The notes under the pieces: model-generated
The model's input: only the letters and a program-made list of their open reading frames with translations
Database searches by the model: none
What the model was told of the DNA's origin: nothing
Assembly (NCBI RefSeq): GCF_000321225.1
Contig: NW_004450478.1
Span: 478,903 to 542,902 of the forward strand
Direction of reading: 5' to 3'
DNA: 64,000 nucleotides
From: Odobenus rosmarus divergens
Taxonomy: Eukaryota; Chordata; Mammalia; Carnivora; Odobenidae
In this document: positions 21,166 through 33,194 of the stretch, piece after piece
Layout: every line of letters begins with the position of its first letter
How positions within the stretch are numbered: position 1 is the stretch's first letter
Translations under genes and position numbers: made by a program

Positions 21166-22715
21166 TAATAGGTGTCACAAGCTCTGAGTTTTACTATTTT
21201 CCTCTGAAAAATCTTGATTCTTAGTATAGCAGACAGTTAAAATAATGAATAATCAGTATGAAAGTGTGCTGTTCTGTACTTCGTTTTCCTAGCTCTTCTA
21301 CTTTGACTGTACTTAATTCCCTTATGGACTTTGTCGAGAAGGCTTAGTTAGGCTTTGTTAGGGTGGATTTGAGAGATGGTGCTTATTTCTAAGGTTTCTC
21401 AGAAGGAAGACACAGATATTAAGATTTAAAGATGAATGTTTACTGTGACACCAAATTCTGATTTCTGCATCTTCAGACCAGTGGGACGATTGTGTTCTAC
21501 TTGGATTTCATTTCTCCATGCCACATTGGGAAATGGCCTCAAATCATGGAATTGGGATCATGGGCTCACCTCGTTAGTATCTCTTTCAGACATTAGTCTC
21601 ATACTGCTGAGCATCCATGTTTTGAAAACTCTCATAAATTTTGAACAGTATTATATCATTTATATTGAATATACCAGGTTTTACCTTCCCAGGTGAAAGC
21701 AAAATTCTTGTTCATCCTTTACACCTTTTTTTGACTCCGCAAATAACTTACTACTATTTTCAGCAATGATGATACCATTGCTATAAATATTTAAAATTAA
21801 TGAAAGTTATGAATATATTAAAAATTACTATTTTTCTATGTCACAGCATATAGGGAATCACAGTAAAATAGGAAAGATACTTAAAAATTCTGGTAAGAAC
21901 ATGGTTTCTTTAAGTTGAGAACTTAAAATCTGCCCCCATGACCTACTTCTTAGGACTATGCCAGACCATAGTTCAGAGAAAACAAATTGGACCAAATGGC
22001 ATTTAATTGGCAATACCTGCTGGAGTGTTATGTTGAGAAGGTCACTGTAGAAACCTCTAGTATTATGAGAAAAGTTTGCCTCATTAGCATATAGACCCAA
22101 AGGAAAGTGTTGGTATTTAGTACATTTTCATAATTCTTGCATTGCTCATCTACATAAATTATAAAGACAAAAGTCTCAATCACTTTCAGAGTATTTTAGG
22201 CACATTTTGCAGGAAAATGTGCGCCATTCTATTGTTGGATATTGTGAACCAATTGTAGGGTGCATAATTCTGTCCACAATTACAGAAAATCAACTTTAAG
22301 AGTGAGAATAATCCTTCATAGATATAAAAAGGCATCTCAATCAATATGAAATACAAGCTAATTTCAGGACTTTTGTGTTCTAACCAGACTTTGCTTAAGT
22401 AAGGCAGTGATGTATTGCTAGAATCTTGCTTTTTTGTATATGAATCCTGGTAATGTGAATTCATGTTGGCAGCTACTCATGGTTGGTGTGTAGACTCATT
22501 TTGAATATGGTCAACTGCAGGAATGAAATGATACTAGGATTAAATAATACTTTAGTAGTTTCACCAATTGTCTATGTGTTTGGTTGACCATGAGAACCAG
22601 CTTAACAGTCACTGTAGCAATAAACAAGAATATCTTATTTTATATAGTTCTGTCATTTAAAATGTTACATACTAAAATATTTGACTATGCATTAACCATG
22701 AAGATGAGTTGGTCA
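21166..22715. other. Unassigned stretch, about 1.5 kb
   Basis: No repeat family identified. Frames of 80-92 codons (21436-21696 plus; 21858-22100 and 22186-22464 minus) have no recognisable motif, and I take them as chance. Confidence 0.5.
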
Positions 22716-22850
22716 AGAGTGATCATTCCCCTTTTAGAATTAAGAAGAGAGATTAAGTGATCTGCATCAGGTCTTACAGCTGATAGAGCTCATAGGATTT
22801 CTGAATCCAAAAGCAGTGCTCTTTCCTTTCCACTATGCAGTCCCTCTTCT
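22716..22850 (-). mobile_element. MIR-type ancient SINE fragment
   Basis: AGAGATTAAGTGATCTGCATC, GGTCTTACAGCTGATAG, GATTTCTGAATCCAAAAGC and GTGCTCTTTCCTTTCCACTA follow MIR in reverse. Confidence 0.65.
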
Positions 22851-23734
22851 CTAGCAAATATTCCTTTGGATAGAGTTAGGAAATAATCCCTCTATTGCTC
22901 AGGTTTATATGCTATTTAACTTTATTTTAGTTGCCAGTTGTTCCTGTTTATTAAAATTTCTACTTGAATGATACACTTATGGTCCTTACCTTGGTATATT
23001 ACAGAATGCATACTGCCTTACATTTTACTGGACACAGTCTTTGAAAATTGGTCTTGCTAAAAAGTTCAATATAAATCCAAAATATCATTATAATTATTAT
23101 GTAAATATTCAGTGGTTACTAAACATTTTAAACATTCTTTTCCCCTCATGAAGCAGCTATTATTTGTAACCTATGAGATACTTAAGAGGCAATTATCCTA
23201 TCTGGTTCCATATTGCAGAAAAAAAATCCCTTCTCATCCAAATAATTGGTGTATGTTACAAAAGAAGACACTGGTTTAGGAAACAGGAAAGATTCCATGA
23301 ATTCTCACTCCATAATCATGTGATCTTACGATTGGTAGAATATATCCCTTTTCATTACTTTAAAATACAAAATCAAACTTGTAAATAGAATAATGGCAGT
23401 CATGTTTATAACACTTAAAAAGACCAGCATCCCCCCAAATGTGTACACTTTGGAGTGTTTGGAAACCATAATGTGATTTTTTAAAAAATTTATTAAATTA
23501 CCCAGGCTTCAGTTAGTAGTCCTGGTAATAAAATGCTTTTAAGTAACTTGAAAATGATAAAGTTGCATTTCCTTTAAAAATTATGTATAGGTAATCCCCT
23601 ATTATGGTATCTCCCATTACTAACCTCTACAGTGCCTCCCTTAGCATTCACAACATAGTTTAACCTCTCAATGTCAGTATAGCCAATTTATTTGGGAGGT
23701 GGGAATTAGAAAGTTTTGGGGGCATAGATATCTT
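22851..23734. other. Unassigned stretch
   Basis: AT-rich. The 71-codon frame at 23173-23388 is unsupported. No repeat named. Confidence 0.5.
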
Positions 23735-23935
23735 TGTTAAACTCCTAGCTTTGCCACTTACTACCAGTGTGACTTGAGGCAAGTTATAGAGTCTCTGAGC
23801 CTGGGTTTCATGATTTTTATTAAAGAAAAATAACAATAGCAGTTAAAGGTTTAAAATGTATATTAAAAATTTACGGTATCTACAAAGTGTCTCTGATAAA
23901 ATAGGCACTCAATAAACAGTAGACTTTATAATATT
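23735..23935 (+). mobile_element. MIR-type ancient SINE
   Basis: CTAGCTTTGCCACTTACTAC, GTGTGACTTGAGGCAAGTTA, TCTCTGAGCCTGGGTTTCAT and AGGCACTCAATAAACAGT reproduce the MIR core and 3' end in order. Confidence 0.85.
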
Positions 23936-24679
23936 TGGCACAGCTGACTAGTTGTATGACCTTTGAGGAACAAGAAACAAGGTTATATTTTGTTTCAGTT
24001 TTCCTACCTATTCAATAAAAGCTGAAACACCACCTGCTTCTTTTCTACATTGAAAGAATGAAAAGATCAGACAATAGTTGCTGGCTTGATGCCCAAACCC
24101 TTCCCTTTCGTTCACTTGGGAATTAACAACCTTGATATGAAAAGAAAAAAGAAACTATTGTTTACGCTTTGAAAGAAAGGTGCTCTGATACAGTGAATAT
24201 AACAATCTACCTTTTTTTTTTTTTTTCAACTTGCTATCTGCAAGTAGCTTTTTACCCATAAAAACTATGTCTGGAGAATTTGTAACATACATATAGCACA
24301 CATATATACACACAGAGATGCATTCTGTATGTTACTTTCCTTGAGTTTTCAGAGCAACTACTCATGAGGAAAATTATTTAAGTGTAGAAGTTGTTATTCC
24401 TTTTTTTTTTTTTATGTGGTAACCAAAAAGAAACTGAAAGTTAACAGAAGCCAAGGCTGATTCAGGAATTCATGTAAAATGCCAGAGTCAGCTGTATTAT
24501 AAGTAATATCATATTTTTGTATGTTTTCTCATTTTCCCAGGGGTTTTTATTATCCAGGAGACTCGAAGAAAAAAGTTCTAGGATGCAGTATAGAGTTGTG
24601 ACACGTGGGAAATCTATGTGTTTACTGTAATCTACTTTTTTAATGATAGTTTATATGAAATGCTTTATTTTTTTTATTT
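23936..24679. other. Unassigned stretch with T runs
   Basis: GACTAGTTGTATGACCTTTG and CAGTTTTCCTACCTATTCA near 23945-24015 hint at a second partial MIR. Two T runs (24211-24227 and 24400-24412) and a short CA/TA patch near 24290-24315 are the only other features. Confidence 0.45.
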
Positions 24680-24810
24680 CAACATCAACTTTTTTCTGGC
24701 TTTATTGAATCATAATTGACAATTAAAATTGTTTATGGTGTACATAGTGATGTACATAATGTGAATTTCCCGCAATAAGGTTATTTAACACATCCATCGC
24801 CTCACATAGT

Positions 24811-24817
<7 letters not shown>

Positions 24818-24844
<27 letters not shown>

Positions 24845-24845
24845 A
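24818..24845. repeat. (GT)n microsatellite
   Basis: About fourteen GT units inside the reversed L1 3' UTR. Confidence 0.95.
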
Positions 24846-25307
24846 GTTGTAAGAACACTTAAAATCTACTCTTGGTAAAATTCAAGTATACAATACATCA
24901 TTATTTACTATAGTCACCATACTGTGCATTAGATCCCCAGAATTTATTCATCATACAACTTGAAGCTGATACTTTGACCAACATCTCCCATTTCCCCTAC
25001 CTCCCAGCCCCTGGCAACTATTGTTCTTTTCCTCTTGTTCTAGGAGTTTAACTTTTTTAGATTCTACATACAATGATATCATGCAATATTTGTCTTCTTG
25101 TATCTGGCTTATTTTACTTAGCATAAGATCCTCCATATTTACCAATGTTCTTGCAAATGGCAGGATTTCCTTTTTTTATGGCTAAATTGGGTGTGTGTGT
25201 GTGTTTCTATACACACATTATGATTTCTTCATCCATCAATGGACACTTAAGTTCCATATCTTGGCTATTGTAAATACTACAATGAATATGGGGGTGCAGA
25301 TATCTTT

Positions 25308-26945
25308 TCAAATTAGTGTTTTTGGTTTTGGTTTTGGAAAAGTACCCAGAAGTGAAATTGTTGGATCATATGGTAGTTCTGTGTTGTTTAATTTTTTTGA
25401 ATAACCCCCATCCTGTTTTCCCACAGTGGCTATCCCAATTATATTTCTACGAATAGTGCACAAGGGTTCTCTTTTTTCCATATTCTTGTCAATACTTGTT
25501 ATTTCTAGCATTTTTGATAACAGGCATTATAACAAGTGAGATATGATCTCTCATTGTGATTTTGACTTGCATTTCCTGGATGAATAGTGCTGTTGAGCAC
25601 CTTTTCATGCCTGTTGCCAGGTGTGTATGTTCTTTGGGAAAATACCTATTCAGGTCCTTTGCCCATTTTTTTAAATGGATTTTTTTGACTGTTGAGTTAT
25701 AGGAGTTCTTCATGTATTTTTGGATATTAACCCTTTATTAGATATGTGATTTGCAAATAGTTTCCCCTATTCAGTAGGTCTCCTTTTCATTTTGTTAATG
25801 ATTTCCTTTGCTGTGAAGAGACTTTTAGGTTTTTGTCTGTTTGTTTTTAAAGATTTTACTTATTTATTGACAAAATGAGAGAGAGAGAGAGCGAGAAAGG
25901 GAACACAAGCAGGAGGAGTGGGAGAGGAAGAAGCAGGCTTCCCGCTGAGCAGAGAACCCGATGCGGGCCTCGATCCCGGGACCCTGGTATCATGACCTGA
26001 GCCGAAGGCAGACGCTTAACCTACTGAGCCACCCAGGCACTCCAAGAGACTTTTAGTTTGATATAGCCCCATTTATTTATTTTTGGTTCTGCTTTTGGTG
26101 TCAAATCCAAAAATACCCTCACCAAGGTTGATGTCAAAGAGTTTACCACCTACGTGGTTTTTTTCTAGATTTATTGGTTTCAGGTCTTACTCTGAAGTCT
26201 TTATTTTGAGTTGTTTTTTGAATTGTTTTAGTACAAAATAGGTGGTCTAGTTTCATTCTTTTGCATGTGGCTGCCCAGTTTTCCCACAATCATTTTTTGA
26301 AGAGCTGTGCTTTGCCCCATTGTATGTTCTTGGCTACTTTGTCATAAATTAATTGACCAAATATGGATGGGTTTATTTCTGGGCTCTGGATTCAATTACA
26401 CTGACATATGTGTCTATTTTTATGCCAATACCATACTGTTTTGATTATTACAGCTTTGCAATTGGTTTGAAGTTAGAAAGTAGGATGCCTCCAGCTTGTT
26501 TCTTCTCAAGATTACTTTGAATATTTGGGGTCTTTTGTGGTTCCATAAAAATCTTAGGATTGTTCTATTTCTGTGAAAAATGCCATTGGAATTTTCATAG
26601 GAACTGTATTGAGTCTGTAGATTCCTTTGGGAAGTATGGGCATTTTAACAACATTAATTCTTCTAATCCATGAGTATAAAATATCTTTCATTTATGTGTG
26701 TCTTCTTCATTTTTCTTTATTGGTGTCTTATAATTTCCATTGTACAGGTCTTTTCTCTCCTTGTTTAAATTTATTCCTAGGTATTTTATTTGTGTTGCTG
26801 CAGTTTGTTTTAATTTCTCTTTCTGATAGTTTGTATAGAAATGCCCCTGATTTTTCTGTCTTGCAATTTTACTGAATTTATTAGTTCTAACAGTTTTGGG
26901 TGGAATATTTCTATATTTACATAATACATACAATTTATATAACAT
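25308..26945 (-). pseudogene. LINE-1 ORF2 remnants, several frames
   Basis: From right to left (5' to 3' on minus): 26945-26688 encodes KYLGINLNKERKDLYNGNYK, 25713-25489 encodes KKWAKDLNRYFPKEHTHLA plus RCSTALFIQEMQVKITMRDH, and 25511-25308 encodes NTELPYDPTISLLG. These are successive parts of the ORF2 C-terminal half, separated by stops, shifts and a SINE. Not functional. Confidence 0.85.
25829..26043 (-). mobile_element. CAN SINE with perfect 13-bp target duplication
   Basis: GA-rich centre and CTGAGCCACCCAGGCACTCC end on plus. AAGAGACTTTTAG occurs at 25816-25828 and 26044-26056. Confidence 0.95.
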
Positions 26946-26957
26946 ATAAATACATAT

Positions 26958-27341
26958 AAAGTCCCAAGATTTGCAGGGTGAATCAGCAAGCTAAGGACCC
27001 AGAAGAGGGATGGTATAGTTTCAGTGTAAAGGCCAGCTTACTTAGGTTCAGGAGGAGCTGATATTTCAGTTGGAAGACAGAAAAACCTGATGTCTTAGTT
27101 CAAAAGCAGTCAGGCAGAGGCATTCTCTCTTAGTTGTAGGACTATCAGTCTTTTTGATCTATGCAGACTTTCAACTGACTGGATGAGGTCAATATATTAG
27201 GGAGAGCAATGTCCTTTGTTCAGTCTACCTGTTTAAATGTTAACCTTCCCAAAAGCACCCTCACAAAACACCCAGAAGAGTGTTTAACCAAATATCTGAG
27301 CATCCTATATGCCAGTCAAGTGGACAAAATTAACCATCACA
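26958..27341 (-). mobile_element. ERVL-type LTR (MLT2-like), minus strand
   Basis: On plus it ends GACAAAATTAACCATCACA, the reverse of the TGTGATGGTTAATTTT start seen at 15219. It also has AACCAAATATCTGAGCATCC, TTTAAATGTTAACCTTCCC, CAACTGACTGGATGAGGTC and AAGTCCCAAGATTTGCAGG. The left end lies against the L1 at 26945, so the LTR's 3' end is probably cut. No internal sequence recognised. Confidence 0.75.
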
Positions 27342-28440
27342 GTAAGCCAGGTAATCTTCATGATGCTAGTAAGTCAGAGAGTGAAACCAAGTTTTACCAC
27401 TCAGGGACCTTAGGTGTGAAGTAGACAGCCTATGTGGTGTATGTCTGCTTGTGTGTGTCTGAGTCTATCAAGGTTTTTAAAAAAAAAAAAAAAAGCTAAC
27501 ACAAATATACATACATTTAGGGAGTGAGCTGTTAAATTACCTGTTGCAACAGTATTCACGGCATTTATGAAACAAAGCTTAAATGCTTTGTGTTTAGGAA
27601 TGTGACGATCAAAATAATCCATGGAGAAGCCAGTTTGGAGGAGGCAGATTAAAATAGGCATTGCCAAAAGCTAGTCTTTGGATGAACACGACCCAGAAAT
27701 AACAGTGACTTGGCCTAAGTATGGCATGAGTACTATCTGGACTGCTGTGAAGTACACACCCACTGTAGAAGCCAGGAAGATTTACAGAAAGTAGGTTTTG
27801 TCTGAGAGTTAGTTTAAGTTTCATCAGAAATGGGCAGGTGGTATGGAAGGCCTCATGGCATTAACCACCAAGGGGGTCAACTCTGGTTCATCTGAATGTG
27901 AAGATTTATTAGACTCTCTGAGGGCAGCCACGTTTGGCACCGGTCTCCACAGACCTAGATTAGCAGCTACAGCATGGCCCTCCCATTTGCAGTGAATATC
28001 CCTGCAGTAATTCCTACAGCACATCCGACCTGGAGAAGAGCTCTATGGGCAGGGACTGCTCGGCTTGAAAGTTTTATGTTCCCCAAGAGCCCAAACCTTT
28101 TTTTTTTTGTTTTAATGCTTCTAAATGCATTGTTTCTAGGGACTTGCTCATTTATAAGAGTCCCTGAAAGTCACTGCATTTAGACAATCCCAAATCATTG
28201 TCTTCCTCAAATATTTTAGTCCATAGATTTCTTCCCATTCTAAATAAAATTGCCCAATCAGGGATCATTTTTATGAAAAGCAATGTTACCTATTAATTTT
28301 GTTCACAATATCATCCTTATAATGTTACAAAAAGAATAGGCATTTAACTGAAGGTCACATTCTCACACATAAGAGAAAAGAGACTTTGCTAATCCTTTGC
28401 TCACAGCTTCCCTGTAGATTGTGTAACACCTGGGGGGAAA
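27342..28440. other. Unassigned, partly GC-richer segment
   Basis: A 17-A run (27478-27494) is followed by about 620 bp of better-balanced base composition with several 66-85-codon minus-strand frames (27410-27667, 27609-27824, 27824-28024). I recognise neither a protein nor a repeat. It could be LTR or internal sequence of an old retrovirus linked to the ERVL LTR on its left, an old retrocopy, or conserved noncoding DNA. Confidence 0.35.
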
Positions 28441-28640
28441 AGTATTCCAAGTAGAGATAACAGCCAGTGTCAAGAATCTGATTCAGAAATATGTCTGGAA
28501 TGTTTGAACAACAGTGAGAAGCCAATAAGTCAGAACAACAAAAAAAGGTAAATACAGTTAGATGATACTGGGCCTTATAGACATTTTAAGAGTTTGAGTT
28601 TTGACTTTAGAGTAGAAGAAAGCAGGAGGGTTGCATAAAA
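28441..28640 (+). repeat. Possible ancient interspersed repeat
   Basis: The phrases AGTATTCCAAGTAGAGATAACAG, ACAGTGAGAAGCCAATAAG, GGGCCTTATAGACATTTTAAG and GTTTGAGTTTTGACTTTAG resemble a common old mammalian repeat (the 'GGGCCTTGTAGGCC ... AGTTTGGATTTTATTC' type), but I cannot name the family. Confidence 0.3.
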
Positions 28641-28904
28641 GTATGAGCTAATGGCTGCTATATTCCAAATAAGATTGTCATGAAGGAGAGTATGTGCAGA
28701 AAAAAAATGCCTGTTCTATTTTCTCTTTTTAATTATCACACGTTAGAATACTGTCATTTCTTCAACTTTCTTCTTTAATATCTTATTAGCCTTTATGTCA
28801 CATGTATTGCTTATTCAAATTTGGGCACCCAAGATTGATTTTAAGGCTCAGTTTTTTTTTCTCTTAATATCCTAAAACTTAGTAATACAGTGAATGTGAT
28901 AAAA

Positions 28905-29192
28905 ATATAGGCAGAAGAAGAAGAAGAAGATAGCCGGAGGGGAAGAATGAAGGGGAGTCGGAGGGGGAGACGAACCATTAGAGATGATGGACTCTGAAAA
29001 ACAGACTGAGGGTTCTAGAGGGGAGGGGGCTGGGGGGATGGGTTGGCCTGGTGATGGGTATTAAAGAGGGCACATTCTGCGTGGAGCACTGGGTGTTATG
29101 CACAAACAATGAATCATGGAACACTGCATCAAAAACTAATGATGTAATGTATGGTGGTTAACATAACAATAAAAAAATTATTAAAAAAAAAA
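28905..29192 (+). mobile_element. Young LINE-1 tail, last 3' UTR block only
   Basis: Begins in an AGAAG run, then GATAGCCGGAGGGGAAGAATG, GGTTGGCCTGGTGATGGGTA, CACTGGGTGTTATGCACAAA and a poly(A) ending near 29192. AAAATATAGGC on the left and AAAAATAGGC on the right look like a short duplication. The 5' truncation falls at the internal A-rich tract. Confidence 0.88.
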
Positions 29193-29660
29193 TAGGCTTC
29201 TGACCTGCTTGCTTCTGTGAAGATCCATGTTACAATAACATTGTCTTCATACCTAATTGTTTACTCACACAAGTTCTCTATTTCGTTTTAAACATGCTTC
29301 TCTCTACACAATCTGAAAACAGTAAGTGTGGTGGGAAAGCCATATTATTTTGATCTTTGCCTTAGTACAGAATACCTTTGCTTAACTGAATAGTCTTAAT
29401 TGCCCTTGATGGCAGATATTTTCAGTATGTTACCTGTTTGGGAGTCAAATTATTTAGACTGATTTTTGGTGTTTTGTTTTGTTTTGGGGTTTTTTGTATA
29501 TCTACTTATAACCTTGGCAAATTTTTTCTTGAGCTCTTTTATTGTAGTAATTGCCAACCCTAGTGGAGAGCAGTCAACCTCATTAGATTTATTTTATTTT
29601 ATTTTATTTCATTTTTTTACTTTTTCCAAACACTTTCACTAGACATATATGCTTAAGAAG
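29193..29660. other. Unassigned spacer between two L1 tails
   Basis: Contains a (TTTTA)n patch near 29588-29615. Nothing else named. Confidence 0.5.
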
Positions 29661-30022
29661 AAGCACTGTTAATTGTGTAAGACTAATGAATCACAGACCT
29701 GTACCTCTGAAACAAATAATACATTATATGTTGAAAAAAAAAAAGAAGATAATAGGAAGGGAAAAATGAAAGGGGGGGAAATCAGAGGGGGAGACGAACC
29801 ATGAGAGACTATGTATGGACTCTGAGAAACAAACTGAGGTTTCTAGAGGGGAGGGGGGTGGGGGGATGGGTTAGCCTGGTGATGGGTATTAAGGAGGGCA
29901 CGTACTGCATGGAGCACTGGGTGTTATACGCAAACAATGAATCATGGAACACTACATCAAAAACTAATGATGTAATGTATGGTGATTAACATAACATAAT
30001 AAAATAAAATTTTTAAAAAAAA
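29661..30022 (+). mobile_element. Young LINE-1 tail
   Basis: GCACTGTTAATTGTGTAAGAC, CACAGACCTGTACCTCTGAA, the internal A run, AGCCTGGTGATGGGTATTAA, CACTGGGTGTTATACGCAAA and an AATAAAATAAAATT tail. It is the same family and orientation as the tail 470 bp upstream, but its 5' truncation is further out, so it is an independent copy. Confidence 0.92.
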
Positions 30023-31720
30023 GAAACTCAAAATAATCACAGATGACACTTTACCAAATACATTGTCAGAGCCAAAAGAGATTAGCTCAACTTTAGCCTT
30101 TTCCATCACATTCTTTCAGACTGTTTATCTAGTATCATGTACTTTGGTATCTGAGGGTTTTCCTACCTCAGCAGCTACCCAAAATGCATGTCAAAATCTG
30201 AATAATTAAGGTAGGTTAACTTCTATAACAAATTCTAAAATGTCCAAATACTGAGAGACTAAATATAAGATCTTAATCAAATCTCAGAAACAAATAAAAG
30301 CGGCTTTCGTCAGTGGCAAGGACAGTATCATTGGAAGCATATTTACCTTCCCGTCTTAAATGATGATTGTATATGAGGGAACACGTTTTAGTCATTGGAC
30401 AACACTCTGTGAGCTTCGAGAGAAGACAGACTGTGAAATGAGCCCCATGTTCACACAGGTGAATGAGTGGGGCACATTCCAAGCCCTCAGGGAATAAAAA
30501 CTAAGTAGGGGGTGAAGGAACCAGAAGAGGCTGCAGGTAACCAAAATAGTATGATGGTCTCCATGGGGTTGGCAAGGTAGAGATTAAGGTTTAGGGCTGT
30601 TGATAAAGAGTTTGTGAGTGAGAAAACACACTAAAACAAAAGAGCTGTTCATCTTGTGCGCAGAGTTGAAACCCCAGAATTGCCAGGCCAAAAGATGAAA
30701 GACCAAAGTCTAGAGTAAGGAACAGACATATCTTAGGACTATGCAGTGAGAGGAAAAAACGGAAATAGACCTTCATTAACATAGAAAAATATGTGCATGT
30801 ATGCCAGATGACAATCAGAAAAGTAATCATTTTCTTCATACCTGAGCAAAATTTAGTATCTTCTAAAGACAACAAAACGCATTTTAGAGGTTGAAACTGA
30901 TTTCGTGTTAATGCTGTCACATGGCTTCGTTTTCACAAAGTGTTGAAAAGATTTTTTTTTTCTCAGAATATTTTTGGAATTCAAGAATTTAGAAACCTAA
31001 TTCATGAATTCACATTGATGTAGAAGTTCTTTATAAATACAGGGCAAGATATCCAACAATTAGGATATTGAAGCTTTAGTGGAAAAAAATAAAACAGCTG
31101 AAATGTTCAATGATACGCAAATATTAATCCTCCATCTGGACACAAGGTCACAGCAGGAGGTAATGAAAGAATGAACTCATTTATTCTGAGCTGAGCTGTT
31201 TTGCTGTTGCAGTAATCACAGGTTTTTAAAAACCTGTGAACTATTCAAAGAAAATTTTTGTAATAGATTTAGATTTTTATGTATATGAATCATCTTTTAA
31301 ATTTCTTAGTGCCTATAGAGTATTTTCACCCATATCACAAAGTTTCCTTATGATTCCTTGTGAGGACCTCATTGAACTAGAAGTATATTACAGGTTTCTA
31401 AATAAACCCATGTTATTTGGTGCTGGGGTTATGAATTGCACCTATTTCTGATAATATGGCCAAATTCTAGATAATGTTGAATCTACACGATTCTATGCAC
31501 GTATTTTATTTTCATGAAACAACTTGAACCAAACTTAAGAAATGACCCCCAGCCACGCAACAGATGTTAATACTGAAATCATAATTGTAATTATATTTTC
31601 TCTGCTCTCTCAGACTTAGACTAGTTCAGTGTATAAAAATACTGTATTTGAATTTCTTCAGTCAATAAAAAGCTTACTATTAGAGCCCTGCAGTTACTTA
31701 ACTATCATATATATATATAT
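30023..31720. other. Unassigned stretch with a perfect palindrome
   Basis: No named repeat. Frames of 69-109 codons (30273-30482 and 30591-30920 minus) have no recognisable motif. Composition around 30480-30720 is purine-rich. The 24-bp palindrome at 31216 is listed separately. Confidence 0.45.
31216..31239. repeat. Perfect 24-bp palindrome
   Basis: TCACAGGTTTTT is followed directly by its exact reverse complement AAAAACCTGTGA, with no spacer. Confidence 0.97.
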
Positions 31721-31912
31721 TTTTAAGATTTTATCTATTTGAGAGAGAGAGCACATGCGCACGAGCAGGGGAAGGGGCAGAGGCAGAGGCAGAAGGAGAG
31801 GGAGAAGCAGACTTCCCACTGAGTGTGGAGCCTGGCTCATTCCCAGGACCCTGAGATCATGACCTAAGTGGGAGGCAGAGACTTAACTGACTGAGCCACC
31901 CAGGCACCCCCC
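31721..31912 (-). mobile_element. CAN SINE, diverged
   Basis: TTTTAAGATTTTATCTATTT start, long GCAGAGGCAGAGG block and GACTGAGCCACCCAGGCACC end on plus. It abuts an (AT)n run on its left, and I see no clear target duplication. A weak MIR-like piece in reverse may lie just right, at about 32070-32195. Confidence 0.9.
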
Positions 31913-32195
31913 AGATTTATTTTGATAATGCTAAAATTGATACTTTATTACCTAACATGCGATAATTCAGCATGGCAATTATTCAGGAAAGAATAGAGAT
32001 GATCCATATTTGGCAGATCATGTAATAAGTTAAACAACAAATCTGAATTTCCCCTATAGAAGACCCCTCCTCTCATTTTACTATTAGAAACTTGATACTT
32101 AGAAATCTGGAGTAATTTAGCCAAACTCCTACAGTGTAATGTTGATAGAATCATGACTCCCAGGTCATTGCTAATTACACTATATCAAATAGCAG

Positions 32196-32973
32196 GGAAT
32201 GCCCTGAAATTGCCCTTAATTTTGTATCCAAAGAGAAAGTTTAGCCTATAGTAATCTAGAGTCTTTTAAATATTTCAATAAGATTATGTCTAATAAGAGT
32301 ATATTAATTACAAAAAGTTCAAGTAAGGTAAAAAATAGGGTGTGTGTGTGTATATATAAGTATATATACACATATGTATCAATTGTGATAGGGGGCAAAG
32401 AAGGAGTACTGTATTTAAAAAATGATAAAAATGGTTAAAATTCTATTTTTTGCTGATAAAGAATGTGGACAATCTGACGATTGTTCCCACAGCACAATAG
32501 ACAAGGAGTGAAGCATTCAGAGAACAGGATTGATTACCTTAAGTTTAGTCATTTAAATTAAACAAAGAACTGACTCCCCAATGCATATACTCATGGATAT
32601 TTAAATAAGTGAGAGAGGTATCAGGAAATCTTTAAAAGGCTTTTGTGTTTCCAATGGAGTCAACACTTTTTTTTTCTTGCCCATAGCAAGCGCCCTGTTT
32701 TTATGAGTACTAAAGAAGATACACTACCTCCATGAATATGGTATTAAAAAAATCCATCATAACGAGAGAGAACAGAAGATTTTTAAAAATCATGAACTGT
32801 ATAGTCTCATGTTAAGCATATAAATCATTTGTTTCCACATGATTTAAAACTGTGGGAACTAAATAGCCTTATGGCTATCTCTTTCAGTATATGTTTCTTT
32901 TTATCCTTGACCTATTTCCAGAATTGGGCCATCTTTTATTTTGAAGATAGTTTATTGTTACATAGTATATAAT
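32196..32973. other. Unassigned stretch
   Basis: Contains a GT/TA patch at 32341-32372. No gene or named repeat. Confidence 0.5.
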
Positions 32974-32984
32974 AAGAAAATCAG

Positions 32985-33180
32985 GGGCGCCTGGGTGGCT
33001 CAGTTGGTTAAGCGACTGCCTTCGGCTCGGGTCATGGTCCTGGAGTCCTGGGATCGAGTCCTGCGTCGGGCTCCCTGCTCAGCGGGGAGTCTGCTTCTCC
33101 CTCTGACCCTCCCCCTTCTCATGTGCTCTCTATCTCTCATTCTCTCTCTCTCAAATAAATAAATAAAATCTTTAAAAAAA
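32985..33180 (+). mobile_element. Young CAN SINE with perfect 11-bp target duplication
   Basis: GGCGCCTGGGTGGCTCAGTT head with an A box that fits TGGCTCAGTTGG exactly, B-box region GGGATCGAGTCC, the subtype-specific GTGCTCTCTATCTCTC, then (AAAT)n AAATC tail. AAGAAAATCAG occurs at 32974-32984 and 33181-33191. The least diverged SINE in the window by eye. Confidence 0.96.
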
Positions 33181-33194
33181 AAGAAAATCAGTAA

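Larger units (their letters stand above)
24680..26945 (-). mobile_element. Mid-age LINE-1 3' half, minus strand
   Basis: The left side is the reversed 3' UTR (ATTGAATCATAATTGACAAT, CACCATACTGTGCATTAGATC, CCTCCCAGCCCCTGGCAACT). Rightward it enters reversed ORF2. Frames include AKDLNRYFPKEH and KYLGINLNKERKDLYN, both L1 ORF2 signatures. It carries a SINE at 25829-26043 and a (GT)n array at 24818. The 5' truncation is near 26945. Likely an L1MA/L1MB-age element. Confidence 0.9.

Noticed and set aside
26688..26945. 85-codon Lys-rich minus frame as a new gene
   Set aside because: It is L1 ORF2 (KYLGINLNKERKDLYN).
32985..33060. tRNA-Lys-like gene
   Set aside because: The A and B boxes belong to the SINE head. 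It lacks an intact cloverleaf 3' half and is followed by the SINE TC-rich region.
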